Of a stretch of 64,000 nt of DNA, positions 29,867 to 40,591 are shown in pieces (position 1 is the first letter of the stretch; each line of letters opens with the position of its first letter). Source of the stretch: Kluyvera georgiana ATCC 51603 (GTDB lineage Bacteria; Pseudomonadota; Gammaproteobacteria; Enterobacterales; Enterobacteriaceae); contig NZ_LXEU01000042.1 in assembly GCF_001654985.1 (NCBI RefSeq), forward strand, positions 62,001 through 126,000, in the 5' to 3' direction. The notes under the pieces are model-generated. The model worked only from the letters and a program-made list of their open reading frames with translations, had not been told where the DNA came from and searched no databases. Position numbers and translations under genes: made by a program.

Positions 29867-30559
29867 ATGGAAAATCAACCTAAGTTGAATAGCAGTAAAG
29901 AAGTTATCGCATTTTTAGCCGAACGTTTTCCGCAGTGCTTTAGCGCGGAAGGTGAAGCTCGTCCCCTGAAAGTCGGCATTTTTCAGGATCTCGTCGAGCG
30001 TGTTGAAGGGGAGATGAACCTCAGCAAAACCCAACTGCGTTCCGCATTACGTCTTTATACTTCAAGCTGGCGCTACCTGTACGGTATCAAAGCCGGTGCA
30101 GTCCGCGTCGACCTCGACGGCAACCCTTGCGGTGAGCTGGACGAGCAGCATGTCGCACATGCGCGTCAACAGCTTGAAGAGGCCAAAGCACGCGTTCAGG
30201 CGCAGCGCGCTGAACAGCAGGCGAAAAAACGCGAAGCCGCAGCTGCTGCTGGCGAGCAAGGCGATGCGCCACGTCGTGAGCGTAAACCACGTCCTCCGGT
30301 ACGCCGTAAAGAAGGGGCCGAGCGTAAGCCGCGCGCTGCTGCCGCGAAACCGGCCGCTAAACCGGCCCGTGAAGTGCGTGAAGAAAAACTGACGCCGGTA
30401 TCCGACCTGTCCACGCTGACGGTCGGCCAATCCCTGAAAGTTAAAGCGGGCAATAACGCGATGGATGCCACGATCCTGGAAATCACCAAGGATGGCGTTC
30501 GCGTTCAGCTTACTTCTGGTATGTCAATGATTGTACGCGCAGAACACCTGGTGTTCTGA
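29867..30559 (+). CDS. proQ: RNA chaperone ProQ
   Basis: ProQ binds structured small RNAs and mRNA 3' ends, a third global RNA-binding protein beside Hfq and CsrA. The 230-residue protein has an N-terminal FinO domain (about 1-120, [25 protein letters not shown]), a basic Ala/Lys/Arg/Pro linker (about 125-170) and a C-terminal Tudor-like domain ([30 protein letters not shown]). prc begins 19 bp downstream, so the two are an operon. SdsR, which can associate with ProQ, is encoded in the window. Confidence 0.97.
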   Translation: MENQPKLNSSKEVIAFLAERFPQCFSAEGEARPLKVGIFQDLVERVEGEMNLSKTQLRSALRLYTSSWRYLYGIKAGAVRVDLDGNPCGELDEQHVAHARQQLEEAKARVQAQRAEQQAKKREAAAAAGEQGDAPRRERKPRPPVRRKEGAERKPRAAAAKPAAKPAREVREEKLTPVSDLSTLTVGQSLKVKAGNNAMDATILEITKDGVRVQLTSGMSMIVRAEHLVF

Positions 30560-30578
30560 AACGGAGGCCGGGCCAGGC

Positions 30579-32627
30579 ATGAACAAACTTTTTAGGCTCT
30601 CCGCGCTTGCTGGCCTGTTATTAATAACAGGCCAGGCCTTAGCGGTGGAAGATATCACCCGTGTTGAGCAGCTTCCTATCCTTAAGGAAGAGACTCAGCA
30701 CGCCACGGTAAGCGAGCGCGTTACCTCGCGCTTTACCCGTTCTCACTACCGCCAGTTCGATCTCGACCAGGCCTTTTCGGCCAAAATATTTGACCGCTAT
30801 CTGAACCTGCTGGACTACAGCCACAACGTTCTGTTGGCCAGCGACGTTGCGCAGTTTGCAGCGAAGAAAGGGCAGATTGGCGACGAGCTTCGTTCAGGCA
30901 AACTTGACGTCTTTTATGACCTCTACAATCTGGCGCAAAAACGTCGCTTTGAGCGCTATGAATATGCGTTAAAGGTGCTTGAGCGCCCGATGGACTTCAC
31001 CGGTAATGACACCTTTAACCTCGATCGCAGCAAAGCGCCGTGGCCGAAGGATCAAGCCGAGCTGAACGCGCTGTGGGACGGTAAAGTCAAATATGACCAG
31101 CTGAGTCTCAAGCTCGCCGGCAAAGACGATAAAGAAATTCACGATACCCTGGCGCGTCGCTATAAGTTCGCGATCCGTCGCCTGGCGCAGACCAATAGCG
31201 AAGATGTGTTCTCGCTGGCGATGACCTCCTTCGCCCGTGAAATCGACCCGCACACCAACTATCTTTCACCGCGCAACACCGAACAGTTCAATACCGAGAT
31301 GAGTCTGTCTCTGGAAGGGATTGGCGCGGTGCTGCAAATGGACGATGACTACACCATGATCAACTCGATGGTGGCAGGCGGTCCGGCGGCGAAAAGCAAG
31401 GCGATTAGCGTGGGCGATCGTATCGTCGGCGTAGGCCAGGCCGGGAAGGGCATGGTTGACGTGATCGGCTGGCGTCTTGATGACGTTGTCGCGCTGATCA
31501 AAGGGCCGAAGGGCAGCAAGGTACGCCTTGAAATTCTCCCGGCAGGGAAAGGTTCAAAAACCCGTATTGTGACGCTGACCCGTGAGCGTATCCGTCTGGA
31601 AGACCGCGCGGTGAAAATGTCGGTGAAAGGCACGGGCAACAATAAGGTCGGCGTGCTCGATATTCCGGGCTTCTACGTTGGTCTGACTGAAGACGTGAAG
31701 GTACAGCTGCAGAAGCTGGAAAAACAGAACGTCAGCAGCATTATCATTGACCTGCGCAGCAACGGCGGCGGCGCGCTGACCGAAGCGGTCTCGCTTTCCG
31801 GTCTGTTTATTCCGTCTGGCCCTGTGGTGCAGGTACGTGATAACAACGGCAAGGTGCGCGAAGATAGCGACAACGACGGCGTGGTTTACTACAAAGGGCC
31901 GCTGGTGGTGCTGGTTGACCGCTTCAGCGCCTCGGCGTCGGAAATCTTTGCCGCGGCAATGCAGGATTACGGCCGCGCGCTGATCGTTGGCGAACCGACC
32001 TTTGGTAAAGGTACCGTGCAACAGTACCGTTCGCTGAACCGTATCTACGATCAGATGCTGCGTCCTGAATGGCCAGCGCTGGGCTCCGTCCAGTACACCA
32101 TTCAGAAGTTCTACCGCATTAACGGCGGCAGTACGCAGCGTAAAGGCGTTACGCCGGACATCATGATGCCGACCGGTAACGAAGAGACCGAAACCGGCGA
32201 GAAGTTCGAAGACAACGCGCTGCCGTGGGATAGCATCAACGCGGCGACCTACGTGAAGTCTGGTGACATGGCACCGTTCGAACCTCAGCTGCTTAAGCTG
32301 CATGCCGATCGTATTGCGAAAGATCCGGAGTTCCAGTACATCGCCAAAGATATTGCGCACTTCAATGCGTTGAAAGATAAGCGCAGTATTGTGTCTCTCA
32401 ATTACGCCCAGCGTGAAAAAGAGAACGAAGAGGATGATGCGACCCGTCTGGCGCGCGTGAACGATCGCTACAAGCGTGAAGGCAAACCGCCGATCAAGAA
32501 ACTGGACGATCTGCCGAAAGACTATAAAGAGCCGGACCCGTATCTGGACGAAACGGTGAATATCGCCGTTGACCTTTCGAAGCTGGAGAAATCCGCGCCC
32601 GCTGAACAACCGGCGGCAAGCAAGTAA
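30579..32627 (+). CDS. prc: Tail-specific periplasmic protease Prc
   Basis: A PDZ serine protease that degrades SsrA-like and non-polar C-termini in the periplasm, processes FtsI, and with NlpI controls MepM. With the start MNKLFRLSALAG the product is 682 residues, as in E. coli; the frame is open further upstream into proQ, which is not used. A signal peptide ends near GQALA. The PDZ domain is about residues 240-330. The Ser-Lys dyad is in DRFSASASEIFAAA and GEPTFGKGTVQ. Its target MepM is encoded at 1.7-3.0 kb. Confidence 0.97.
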   Translation: MNKLFRLSALAGLLLITGQALAVEDITRVEQLPILKEETQHATVSERVTSRFTRSHYRQFDLDQAFSAKIFDRYLNLLDYSHNVLLASDVAQFAAKKGQIGDELRSGKLDVFYDLYNLAQKRRFERYEYALKVLERPMDFTGNDTFNLDRSKAPWPKDQAELNALWDGKVKYDQLSLKLAGKDDKEIHDTLARRYKFAIRRLAQTNSEDVFSLAMTSFAREIDPHTNYLSPRNTEQFNTEMSLSLEGIGAVLQMDDDYTMINSMVAGGPAAKSKAISVGDRIVGVGQAGKGMVDVIGWRLDDVVALIKGPKGSKVRLEILPAGKGSKTRIVTLTRERIRLEDRAVKMSVKGTGNNKVGVLDIPGFYVGLTEDVKVQLQKLEKQNVSSIIIDLRSNGGGALTEAVSLSGLFIPSGPVVQVRDNNGKVREDSDNDGVVYYKGPLVVLVDRFSASASEIFAAAMQDYGRALIVGEPTFGKGTVQQYRSLNRIYDQMLRPEWPALGSVQYTIQKFYRINGGSTQRKGVTPDIMMPTGNEETETGEKFEDNALPWDSINAATYVKSGDMAPFEPQLLKLHADRIAKDPEFQYIAKDIAHFNALKDKRSIVSLNYAQREKENEEDDATRLARVNDRYKREGKPPIKKLDDLPKDYKEPDPYLDETVNIAVDLSKLEKSAPAEQPAASK

Positions 32628-32632
32628 CCTCT

Positions 32633-32663
32633 AACAGGCACAAGCAATTGTGCCTGTTTTTTT
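32633..32663 (+). terminator. Intrinsic terminator after prc
   Basis: The nine-base stem AACAGGCAC / GTGCCTGTT with an eight-base loop is followed by a T-run. htpX therefore has its own promoter. Confidence 0.9.
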
Positions 32664-32820
32664 ATCTCCCTCATGTTCTTGTCAACAATGATGCTACAAA
32701 ATGTAAAGTTGTGTCTTTCTCGTGACTTAGCCTCACGTGATCGTTGAAAATCGGCGGATTAGCCCTACGATAGGGATAATCGCATAGTGCGTTTTGTTAA
32801 GAAGAGGTTAAAAGTAAATT

Positions 32821-33705
32821 ATGATGCGAATCGCGCTTTTCCTGATGACCAACCTGGCCGTGATGGTTGTGTTTGGGCTGGTGCTAAGCCTAACGGGAAT
32901 TCAGTCGAGCAGCATGACCGGTCTGCTGATTATGGCGCTGCTATTTGGTTTCGGCGGTTCCATTGTTTCATTGATGATGTCGAAATGGATGGCGCTGAAA
33001 TCGGTAGGCGGTGAGGTCATTGAACAACCGCGTAACGAGCAGGAACGCTGGCTGTTGGAAACCGTCGCCCGTCAGGCGCAGCAGGTAGGTATTGCTATGC
33101 CGCAGGTTGCGCTGTACCACGCGCCGGATATCAACGCCTTTGCGACCGGCGCACGTCGTGATGCATCGTTGGTTGCCGTGAGTACCGGCCTGCTGCAGAA
33201 CATGAGCCGTGACGAAGCTGAAGCGGTCATCGCCCATGAAATCAGCCACATTGCCAACGGTGATATGGTGACCATGACGCTGATCCAGGGCATTGTGAAC
33301 ACCTTCGTTATCTTTATCTCACGCGTTATTGCGCAGATTGCGGCTGGTTTCCTCGGCGGCAACCGTGACGACGGCGAAGAGAGCAGCAACGGCAACCCGC
33401 TGATTTACTTTGCGGTGGCGACGGTGCTGGAACTGGTGTTTGGTATTCTGGCGAGCATCATTACCATGTGGTTCTCGCGCTACCGTGAATTCCATGCGGA
33501 TGCCGGTTCGGCGAAGCTGGTGGGCCGTGAGAAGATGATTGCGGCGCTGCAGCGTCTGAAAACCAGCTATGAGCCGCAGGAAGCCAGCAGCATGATGGCG
33601 TTCTGCATCAACGGTAAGTCAAAGTCGCTGAGCGAAATGTTCATGACGCACCCGCCGCTGGATAAGCGTATTGAAGCGCTGCGCAGCGGTGAATACCTGA
33701 AGTAA
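32821..33705 (+). CDS. htpX: Membrane metalloprotease HtpX
   Basis: An inner-membrane zinc metalloprotease that removes misfolded membrane proteins alongside FtsH; it is controlled by the Cpx and heat-shock responses in E. coli. The 294-residue protein has two N-terminal membrane helices (about 4-24 and 34-54), the catalytic HEISH motif in [15 protein letters not shown], further membrane segments and the third zinc ligand in [15 protein letters not shown] terminator separates it from the convergent pgaD. Confidence 0.97.
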   Translation: MMRIALFLMTNLAVMVVFGLVLSLTGIQSSSMTGLLIMALLFGFGGSIVSLMMSKWMALKSVGGEVIEQPRNEQERWLLETVARQAQQVGIAMPQVALYHAPDINAFATGARRDASLVAVSTGLLQNMSRDEAEAVIAHEISHIANGDMVTMTLIQGIVNTFVIFISRVIAQIAAGFLGGNRDDGEESSNGNPLIYFAVATVLELVFGILASIITMWFSRYREFHADAGSAKLVGREKMIAALQRLKTSYEPQEASSMMAFCINGKSKSLSEMFMTHPPLDKRIEALRSGEYLK

Positions 33706-33725
33706 TCGTTGTTGCCGAAAATAAT

Positions 33726-33758
33726 GCCAGCCCGTTGACCGCGGGCTGGCTTTTTTTT
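33726..33758. terminator. Terminator between htpX and pgaD
   Basis: The stem GCCAGCCCG / CGGGCTGGC is followed by an eight-T run on the plus strand. The pgaD stop codon (complement at 33757-33759) overlaps the end of the T-run. Confidence 0.88.
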
Positions 33759-34188
33759 AGCCGCGAGGGTGAGACGCGGCCTTTAAATCAATAATACGAC
33801 CAATATTATCGTGATAGACCGTTAGCAGGTTGTACTGGCTCATCTCCGAAATAATCTGTGGCGCGATATTAAAACTACGGGCAAGTTCATCACGCTGTAG
33901 CGATGCCTGCCGGGCATGGCGTCGGGCATGCGTTCGCCGACGGTTATATTGATACCAGAGAATCAACAGCCAGCCGTTGATGGCGGCAATCAGCAGGTAC
34001 ACCAGCAGGGTATTGAACGCCTCGACCATCGTATCCCAGCGCTGTCCGCCGTCTTCCGTCAGCTTCATTAACAGGTTGGCGTAGAGAAAAAACAGGAAAC
34101 CACACCACGCAAGTAGCGTTAACGCCGCGTCAAAGCAGCGGGGCATCAGACGGTGTTCGGTTAAAATTATGCTATTTTCGTTCATCAC
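33757..34188 (-). CDS. pgaD: PNAG synthesis accessory protein PgaD
   Basis: PgaD is a small inner-membrane partner of the glycosyltransferase PgaC; in E. coli the PgaC-PgaD complex binds cyclic di-GMP allosterically, which stimulates polymer synthesis. The 143 residues contain two membrane helices (about 21-41 and 63-84) and a basic cytoplasmic tail ([14 protein letters not shown]). It overlaps pgaC by four bases. Similarity to E. coli PgaD is loose, as usual for this subunit, so the assignment relies partly on position. Confidence 0.85.
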   Translation of the reverse strand: MMNENSIILTEHRLMPRCFDAALTLLAWCGFLFFLYANLLMKLTEDGGQRWDTMVEAFNTLLVYLLIAAINGWLLILWYQYNRRRTHARRHARQASLQRDELARSFNIAPQIISEMSQYNLLTVYHDNIGRIIDLKAASHPRG

Positions 34189-35513
34189 ATTCTTCCTTTA
34201 CCACGATCGGGACTCACCCAACGCGCGCGTGCGCGCTGGCGTTTCAGCATGACTTTCGGGAAGGAGACGATGGTCGTGAACATGCCTATCATCCAGTACA
34301 CCATCGGAAACCAAATCACCCAGAACAGCGAAGTAGCAACCCTCTTCTCATAGCGGCGTTCAATAAACAGGCTGACGGCGAACTGTACCAGACACATTAC
34401 GCCCAGTAGCAGGCCGGTAAATTCCGGGGGGAACAGGCTTTTCACGGCCAGGTTTTCCGGCAGCGGCGCGAGGTAGCTGAGCATAAACAGCAGTACCGTA
34501 ACCGCATAAGCAAAAGCCCAGAGCGTAGAGAGCGCATATTCTGCAAACAGGGGCCACATACGGTGATGTTCCCAGCTAAACAGCGTGCGTAGGTTAACCA
34601 GAAACACTTCCGCGCCGCCTTGAGCCCAGCGCAAACGCTGCTTCCATAAGCCCTTTAGCGTTTCAGGCATCAGGATCCAGCACAGCGCGCGTGGCTCGAA
34701 GAAGATGTCCCAATGGTGCAGCTGTAGCTTCCAGCTGATATCGATGTCCTCGGTAATCATATCGGGGCTCCAGTAACCCACGTCGGCCAGCGCCTGCCGA
34801 CGGAAGGCGGCTATCACCCCGGAAACGGTAAACACCCGGCCATAAATGCGCTGCGTGCGTTTGATGAGCCCGATAATGGAGGAAAATTCACCGACCTGAA
34901 TACGGCCAATCAGCGTGGATCGTGTGCGAATACGTGGGTTGCCGGTGACCGCGCCCACGTGTGGATACTGAATCAGCGGCGCGACCAGATAGGCCGCTGT
35001 ATCTCTGTCGAGTAGGGCATCGCCATCGATACACACCAGCAGATCGCCCCTTGCCGCCGCTGCTCCCGCTTTTAAGGCCACGGCCTTGCCCTGGTTTTCT
35101 GCCAGATGAATCACCCTCAGGCGGGACTGCTCGCGTGCGAGCTGTTCCAGCACCTCGGCGGTATCATCTGCTGAACCGTCGTTGATGGCGATCACCTCAA
35201 TATGCGAGTAACGCTGCGCTAGCGCCGCGCCGATCGTTTCACGCGCATTTTTCCCTTCGTTAAAACAGGGAATCAGGATCGATATTAGCGGCTCATCGCT
35301 TAAAACGGGCGGCGGCGTGTTGGGATCCCATGGCCAGTGACGTTCAAGCTGAAACCAAAAATAAAGGCCGCCGGTGACCCACAGCACGGACATAAATAGC
35401 GGCCAGAAGAAGACGAAATCGAGAATCAACTCGCCGGTAAAAATGGCCGCGATGCCCAGCGGCAGCCCGAATACCAGTCCTAAAATACAAAATGCGATAA
35501 GGCGATCAGTCAT
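34185..35513 (-). CDS. pgaC: Poly-beta-1,6-N-acetylglucosamine synthase PgaC
   Basis: A processive family-2 glycosyltransferase that polymerises UDP-GlcNAc into PNAG and moves it across the inner membrane. The 442-residue protein has N-terminal membrane helices, a GT2 domain ([19 protein letters not shown]; acidic motifs CIDGDALLD and [11 protein letters not shown]; acceptor motif QRLRWAQGG) and C-terminal membrane helices. It overlaps pgaB by eight bases and pgaD by four, so translation of the operon is coupled. Confidence 0.96.
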   Translation of the reverse strand: MTDRLIAFCILGLVFGLPLGIAAIFTGELILDFVFFWPLFMSVLWVTGGLYFWFQLERHWPWDPNTPPPVLSDEPLISILIPCFNEGKNARETIGAALAQRYSHIEVIAINDGSADDTAEVLEQLAREQSRLRVIHLAENQGKAVALKAGAAAARGDLLVCIDGDALLDRDTAAYLVAPLIQYPHVGAVTGNPRIRTRSTLIGRIQVGEFSSIIGLIKRTQRIYGRVFTVSGVIAAFRRQALADVGYWSPDMITEDIDISWKLQLHHWDIFFEPRALCWILMPETLKGLWKQRLRWAQGGAEVFLVNLRTLFSWEHHRMWPLFAEYALSTLWAFAYAVTVLLFMLSYLAPLPENLAVKSLFPPEFTGLLLGVMCLVQFAVSLFIERRYEKRVATSLFWVIWFPMVYWMIGMFTTIVSFPKVMLKRQRARARWVSPDRGKGRM

Positions 35514-37521
35514 TGTTTGGGTACCAGTACGAAGAGAACGCGGGGCGAATACGAGCGATGTCGGGCTGGTTTTCGATGAAATCGTCGGGGTAATAGCCGT
35601 AGTTTTTCACGCCGTTGAGTTGGAGAATCTGCATCCACTCAACCAACTGCGCATCAGGGACGGCATTTTGCGCCCGTTGGTTCCAGTCTTTGGCCTGAAG
35701 CTCGAAAATCGTTTTGTTCAGCGCGCCGGGGCGAGCCGCCACGGTGCGTACCAGCTGTGCCAGCCAGTCATGGGTTTGTGCTGGCGCAACGGATTCCATC
35801 AGCGGCATGGCCATCGGTACCGTCCAGTCATAGGCGCCCAGGAAATCGTCCAGATTCTGCGCAAACCAGGCCTCGCTGTCCGGTTCTATCAGCGGTAGGG
35901 CAAAAATATTGCGCGCGGTTTTGACCTGCGGGCCACGAATTCGCCGTGTGGCCTGGCTCAATTGACGGGTGAACGTCACGAGCGCCTGGCTCTTGAAACG
36001 TGTCCAGGCCTGACGTGCGTCTGGGTGCTGCGCCATATCGACGATGCTGTAGGGGGAACCGGACCGCTGCCAGGCGCTAATGGCCTGCGGGCCTGCGTCC
36101 TCAAAATCGCTAAGGACGGCATCATCGTGAAATAAAATCCCGTTGAATGGCGCGTGGCGGGCGAGATCTTCATAGAGATCCGTTATCTGACGCCGCGCCT
36201 GCGGGCTCCACGGTGACAGTCTGATATAGGGCTCGGTGGCGGTCAGCGTGCGCCCGGTTTGCGGATCCCAGCGTTGTACGCGGGGAAGAGAAGGGGCGAG
36301 GTCGAATGCCAGCACCGGCATCCAGGCATAAACCTTAACCCGGGCACGGGTCTGAAGCTGCCAGGAGACGAAGTTAAACAGATCGGCGCGCACGGGGAGC
36401 CAGCGATTGGGGAAATAGAGCGCTTTAATGTTGCCATCGCCCTGCGGGTCGGAAAAAGCCTGCAGGAAGACATGGCTGATCTTCATGTCATAGACTCGCT
36501 GCACCAGCTTATCGATGTTGCGGGTTTGCTGGGCAACATCCGGATCGTAGAGGTAATCGAGATCGACCTGCATCACGCGCACGGCTTCCGGTTCCTGCGC
36601 CTGTGTCACCATGCTGGCGAAGGTTTTTAGCGAGGGGTTCCCGGAAATGAGCAGACGAGGAATATTTTCAATGTCACGCGCATCGCCCAGACCATCGTCC
36701 AGCGTAAAGGCCAATTGATAACCGTGGGTTTTGGCGATCGCGAGCGTCGTACCGTTGGCTTCTCCATAGGGCCAAACCCAGGCGCGCGGTGCTTTCCCCG
36801 TCACTTCACCTATTTTCGCGGTCACTTTGCGCACGTCTTCGCTAATGCGCTGGGTGAATTGCTGGTCGGTTTCATAGCGGCCGCTTTGCCGATCGTAGAA
36901 CCGATTGGCAATCGCCGGTTCGAGGCTGCCCTGTGGGTTGGCCGGAATACCATAGTGTGAAGCCCAGGTATGCGCCCCCACTTCCACCAACGGCGACCGG
37001 CTGACCTCTCGCACCATCTGCCAGGTGGCAAAGCGTTCACGCGGCGTCATCAAGCCGCCAAAATTGACCTTCTGCCCGGCGGGCGTGTCCACCCAACTGC
37101 CGACCGGTGCCCACAGCGCGGGCACGTTCCATGCTTTTAGCAGCGGCCAAACGCGGCTATAAAAGCTGCTGTAACCGTCGTCGAAACTCAGCAAAAAAGC
37201 CTTCGGCGGCAGCGTCTTGCGCGATTGATGCGCATCAATAATGTCCTGTACGCCGATCGCGTGATATCCGTTGTGCAACAGCCAGCTTATCTGCTCGTTG
37301 AGCGCGCTGGTGCGTACCGACAGGTAACGCTGATCGGCGATATCATCTTCAACGTCGTGATAACCCAGCACCAGGAAGTGGTTTTTCGGCCACGGTTGGC
37401 TGGCTGCGAGCTGTGGGCGATCCTGCGGGGCAACGAAAGGGATTGCTTTGGCATAAGCGACTGCGCTCATGCACAGCCAGCCTATCATCACCAGGCTGAT
37501 ACGGAGACGTGTGTTCAGCAT
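35506..37521 (-). CDS. pgaB: PNAG N-deacetylase / hydrolase PgaB
   Basis: A periplasmic or outer-membrane-associated enzyme that partly de-N-acetylates PNAG so that it can be exported. The N-terminal polysaccharide-deacetylase domain (about 45-310) has metal and catalytic motifs [12 protein letters not shown] and [14 protein letters not shown]. The C-terminal GH153-type domain includes [14 protein letters not shown]. The signal region ([16 protein letters not shown]) lacks a clear lipobox Cys, whereas E. coli PgaB is a lipoprotein. I chose MLNTRL at 37521 with AAGG six bases upstream; an ATG two codons earlier overlaps that site. Confidence 0.95.
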   Translation of the reverse strand: MLNTRLRISLVMIGWLCMSAVAYAKAIPFVAPQDRPQLAASQPWPKNHFLVLGYHDVEDDIADQRYLSVRTSALNEQISWLLHNGYHAIGVQDIIDAHQSRKTLPPKAFLLSFDDGYSSFYSRVWPLLKAWNVPALWAPVGSWVDTPAGQKVNFGGLMTPRERFATWQMVREVSRSPLVEVGAHTWASHYGIPANPQGSLEPAIANRFYDRQSGRYETDQQFTQRISEDVRKVTAKIGEVTGKAPRAWVWPYGEANGTTLAIAKTHGYQLAFTLDDGLGDARDIENIPRLLISGNPSLKTFASMVTQAQEPEAVRVMQVDLDYLYDPDVAQQTRNIDKLVQRVYDMKISHVFLQAFSDPQGDGNIKALYFPNRWLPVRADLFNFVSWQLQTRARVKVYAWMPVLAFDLAPSLPRVQRWDPQTGRTLTATEPYIRLSPWSPQARRQITDLYEDLARHAPFNGILFHDDAVLSDFEDAGPQAISAWQRSGSPYSIVDMAQHPDARQAWTRFKSQALVTFTRQLSQATRRIRGPQVKTARNIFALPLIEPDSEAWFAQNLDDFLGAYDWTVPMAMPLMESVAPAQTHDWLAQLVRTVAARPGALNKTIFELQAKDWNQRAQNAVPDAQLVEWMQILQLNGVKNYGYYPDDFIENQPDIARIRPAFSSYWYPNND

Positions 37522-37529
37522 AATCATCC

Positions 37530-39977
37530 TTAAAACCGTAAAGTTGCATCAAAGGTGACGGCGAGGTTACTTTCGCGTTTGCCGTCGTAAGGGCGTTTAT
37601 CCCAATTAAGCATCAGCCCGGTATCGAGGACGTTGTTCCACTGAACGCGTTGTCCGTAACCTAAGAGGGTGATAGCGCCTGGGGACCGCTGTTTCTGCCA
37701 GTAGACGCCGCCGCCTGCGTTGATCTGCTGGCTCCAGATCGTGTCGTAGTGTCGGTACATCTGGTGATCGACGGTGAATGACGCGGATGCCGAGAGATCC
37801 CTTGCGGGGTTGTAATACGGGGTATCCGCGCGGCTGTTGGCGCCTGCCGCGATTTCTGGGTTAAGAGTGAGCGTCATCGACGGTCTCTGCCACAGACGTT
37901 CCTGACCGGTCACGCTGTATTCCTGCCGGCGGTTGCCGTCAGAAAAATCGCTGGCAGCGGCGCTAAGACGGTAGTCGCGCCGTTCATTCTGATACCAATG
38001 CATGGAAGCTTCTGCGCGGTTGGCGCTGATACCATTGCGCAGCGCCCGTAAGGGCGTGGTGCGTGAGATTCGCTCAAGTTCGCCGCCAAACTGCCAGCTA
38101 TCGACAGGCTGATATTTTGCGGCGATGCGTGCGCCGGGCTTGCTGGTACCGTGATAGTGGTTGCTTGACAGCTCGGCCTCGCCCCAGAAATCACGCGGTC
38201 GCCACTCCAGACCGCCAAAGAGACGGCGTGCGGAGCCACTACCTTCATCAAAATGGCTCTGTGCAAAGCGGGTGCCGGCAAATACACGCCAGTTGTCTGC
38301 CTGCGGGGGAGAGTAGAGCGTGGCATCCCAGGAGAGGTCGTGCGAACCGCTGATGGGGTTGTCGGAATACAGCCCCTTGCCGGCATTAACGCGTAGCTCG
38401 GAAAAATGCTGAATATCACGCAGTCTGGCCAGTTTCTGCGAACTCCGATCCTTTGGCCTGCGGGCGATGATATCGTCAGTCAGTAGATCCAACTGATGCC
38501 ATTCATGTAGATCCATCGCAACGTAGGCCTGCTGGCTTTCCAGTTCGATATTTGAAGGTTCCAGCGCCTCCGCCATTTTGAGCTTCCGTTCCGCCGCTCT
38601 GGGCTGGCCGCGAGCCTGAAGCACGTTGGCGTAGTCGATTTGCAGGCCTTGATTGCCCGGCGCGGAATCGGATAACTGGCGAGAGAGCGCCTGCGCTTGT
38701 GGCAACGCGTTACTCTGCGTGAGGTATTGAACGTAGAGTGATTGTCCGGTCAGCCAGCGATCGTTAGGCTGGGCAATGGGGTCGCCGTCATCGTACCGGG
38801 CCCAGCGCGTATTCTGCATTATCCGGGCAACGTATTGCCTGGCGGCTTGGTACTGGCCTGTATCCAGCAGGGCGAAAAATAATTCGTTCTGGTCATCATC
38901 AGCGTCCGGTATATAGCCCGGGTGTTCGGCGAGGAGCGTCTGGGCGGCGGTGACGTTTTCCTGCTCCAGATAGGCTGAAATCACCCAGCCGATAGCCCAG
39001 TCGGGCACGGTTTGCTTTGCGGCGAGTAGCATCTGGTATTCACGAATCGCCGCCGAATAGTCGGCGTTGGCATAGAAGGCACCCAGTCGGTCGAGACGGG
39101 CACGCATCACCTCCTGCTGTGCATCGGGAGCGTCTTTCCATTGCGTTAACAACACGTCGTAGCGGCTGAGTGCCTGCTGAGCCAGAAAAAAGCGTTCTTG
39201 TTCCGTTCGGGTCGGTAGGTCAGCAAGGCGCACGATTTCTGCCGCCGCGTTGAGATCCACCTGCCGGGATTCGGCGACCGTGAGCGATGCCGCCGATGCG
39301 TGTGCTTGCGCTGGCGTATCAACCCGGTTGCTGCTCAGGGCCGCAACCCATTCGTTGAGCATCGCGCTATCGTGTGGATATTCGGCGAGCATGAGGGTAT
39401 CGGTTAGTAACCGATCCCAGTCTTTCCCCTGTCGTTGATACACATAGGCGAGCGTTTGCAGATGCTCAGGGGTTTGTCGCTCAGTAAGTAGGCGCTGCGC
39501 CTCTCTCAACGCCGCTGAGTTCTGACGTGCATCAGCCAGTGTTTTAATGTAACCGATACGATAGTCATCATCATCAGGCGCCAGCATGAGCGCCTGTTGC
39601 CAAAGCGATAGTGCAGTTTGCCACTGCTGTAGATTTCGCGCGGACTGTGCGGCGGCGGCGACCCCTCGCGCCGGAATTGGCATATACACCTGATAGCGTT
39701 GCCAAATCTGAATAACCTCGCGATCGCGTCCCGCCCACAATGCCACCTGTAGCCAGTCCGCAACCTGTCCGGCATTTAAGGCGTTATGCTGCTGATAGCG
39801 TTCAACATAGATAAGAAACGGGGAGTAATTACCGCTATGGGCTTGCTGAATCTGTTGTTCATATATGGATTGAGAACCATATGCCAGACCCGGAATCAGT
39901 AATATCAGGCTAAATGAAAACGATAATTTCGAGTTGCGATAATAGCGTGCTTTATTGTGGTGGGATGAGCTATCCAT
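37530..39977 (-). CDS. pgaA: PNAG outer-membrane export porin PgaA
   Basis: The outer-membrane secretin-like porin for PNAG. The 815-residue protein has a signal peptide (FSFSLILLIPGLAYG), a long TPR-rich periplasmic superhelix (about 50-500; repeated motifs such as AAAAQSARNLQQWQTALSLW), and a C-terminal 16-strand barrel ending in the outer-membrane signature TFDATLRF. It is the first gene of pgaABCD; pgaB starts nine bases after its stop. Its leader holds several GGA motifs (next entry). Similarity to E. coli PgaA is moderate but collinear throughout. Confidence 0.95.
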   Translation of the reverse strand: MDSSSHHNKARYYRNSKLSFSFSLILLIPGLAYGSQSIYEQQIQQAHSGNYSPFLIYVERYQQHNALNAGQVADWLQVALWAGRDREVIQIWQRYQVYMPIPARGVAAAAQSARNLQQWQTALSLWQQALMLAPDDDDYRIGYIKTLADARQNSAALREAQRLLTERQTPEHLQTLAYVYQRQGKDWDRLLTDTLMLAEYPHDSAMLNEWVAALSSNRVDTPAQAHASAASLTVAESRQVDLNAAAEIVRLADLPTRTEQERFFLAQQALSRYDVLLTQWKDAPDAQQEVMRARLDRLGAFYANADYSAAIREYQMLLAAKQTVPDWAIGWVISAYLEQENVTAAQTLLAEHPGYIPDADDDQNELFFALLDTGQYQAARQYVARIMQNTRWARYDDGDPIAQPNDRWLTGQSLYVQYLTQSNALPQAQALSRQLSDSAPGNQGLQIDYANVLQARGQPRAAERKLKMAEALEPSNIELESQQAYVAMDLHEWHQLDLLTDDIIARRPKDRSSQKLARLRDIQHFSELRVNAGKGLYSDNPISGSHDLSWDATLYSPPQADNWRVFAGTRFAQSHFDEGSGSARRLFGGLEWRPRDFWGEAELSSNHYHGTSKPGARIAAKYQPVDSWQFGGELERISRTTPLRALRNGISANRAEASMHWYQNERRDYRLSAAASDFSDGNRRQEYSVTGQERLWQRPSMTLTLNPEIAAGANSRADTPYYNPARDLSASASFTVDHQMYRHYDTIWSQQINAGGGVYWQKQRSPGAITLLGYGQRVQWNNVLDTGLMLNWDKRPYDGKRESNLAVTFDATLRF

Positions 39978-40591
39978 ATCTATTTACCATAACTGTATCC
40001 AGTGTCCGTGACAAAAAGTGGCCGCCTTTCAATCCTGATTCAGGAAAAGGTAATAATTGCGCTAACCAGATTGTTCTTTTGACGTGTCTAACTTACCTTT
40101 AGGTAATAAAGCATTTCCTCAGATGGGGCCGAATGAACGCTAATATACACCGGATAGGTTTGCTGATAAATATACCGAAAATGGCCGCTATGTTTTAGGA
40201 ATTATCTGTAGATAACTGCAAAATTAGGGTTTTTTGATTCATTGGATTTAATTTTAAATTATTGATAATGATCTATTTTGTTGTATTTCATGTGGTTATG
40301 TGATGGTTTTGGCGTTCGGTGGGTTATGTCGTGAAATGACGGGTAAACAGACAATATTTAGGATGTTTTATGACAAAAACTCTTAATCTCTAAAACAGGA
40401 TCTTTTCTGTGGTTGTTTTTTAATTATAATCACGAATAGTCATTGTCATCCTGCCTGTTGCAGAGTCTTGATATGACGGGCAGAGAGGTAATCAAATCAG
40501 AAAAGTTTGTCACCATTATAATAAGCCATGCAATGGAGGTTGTCTTTTCTCCTGAAAGGATGTTCCTGCTTTAATGTATAAGGGATGATTT
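39978..40591. promoter_or_regulatory. pgaA leader and divergent promoter region
   Basis: A 614-bp AT-rich gap between divergent pgaA and the LuxR-type gene, with no plausible ORF. On the pgaA strand GGA motifs occur at the start codon itself and at 39998-40000, 40005-40007, 40033-40035 and about 40117-40119. In E. coli CsrA binds several GGA motifs in the pgaA leader and blocks translation, so a similar control is likely. The half near 40200-40450 is very AT-rich and probably holds both promoters. Confidence 0.5.
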
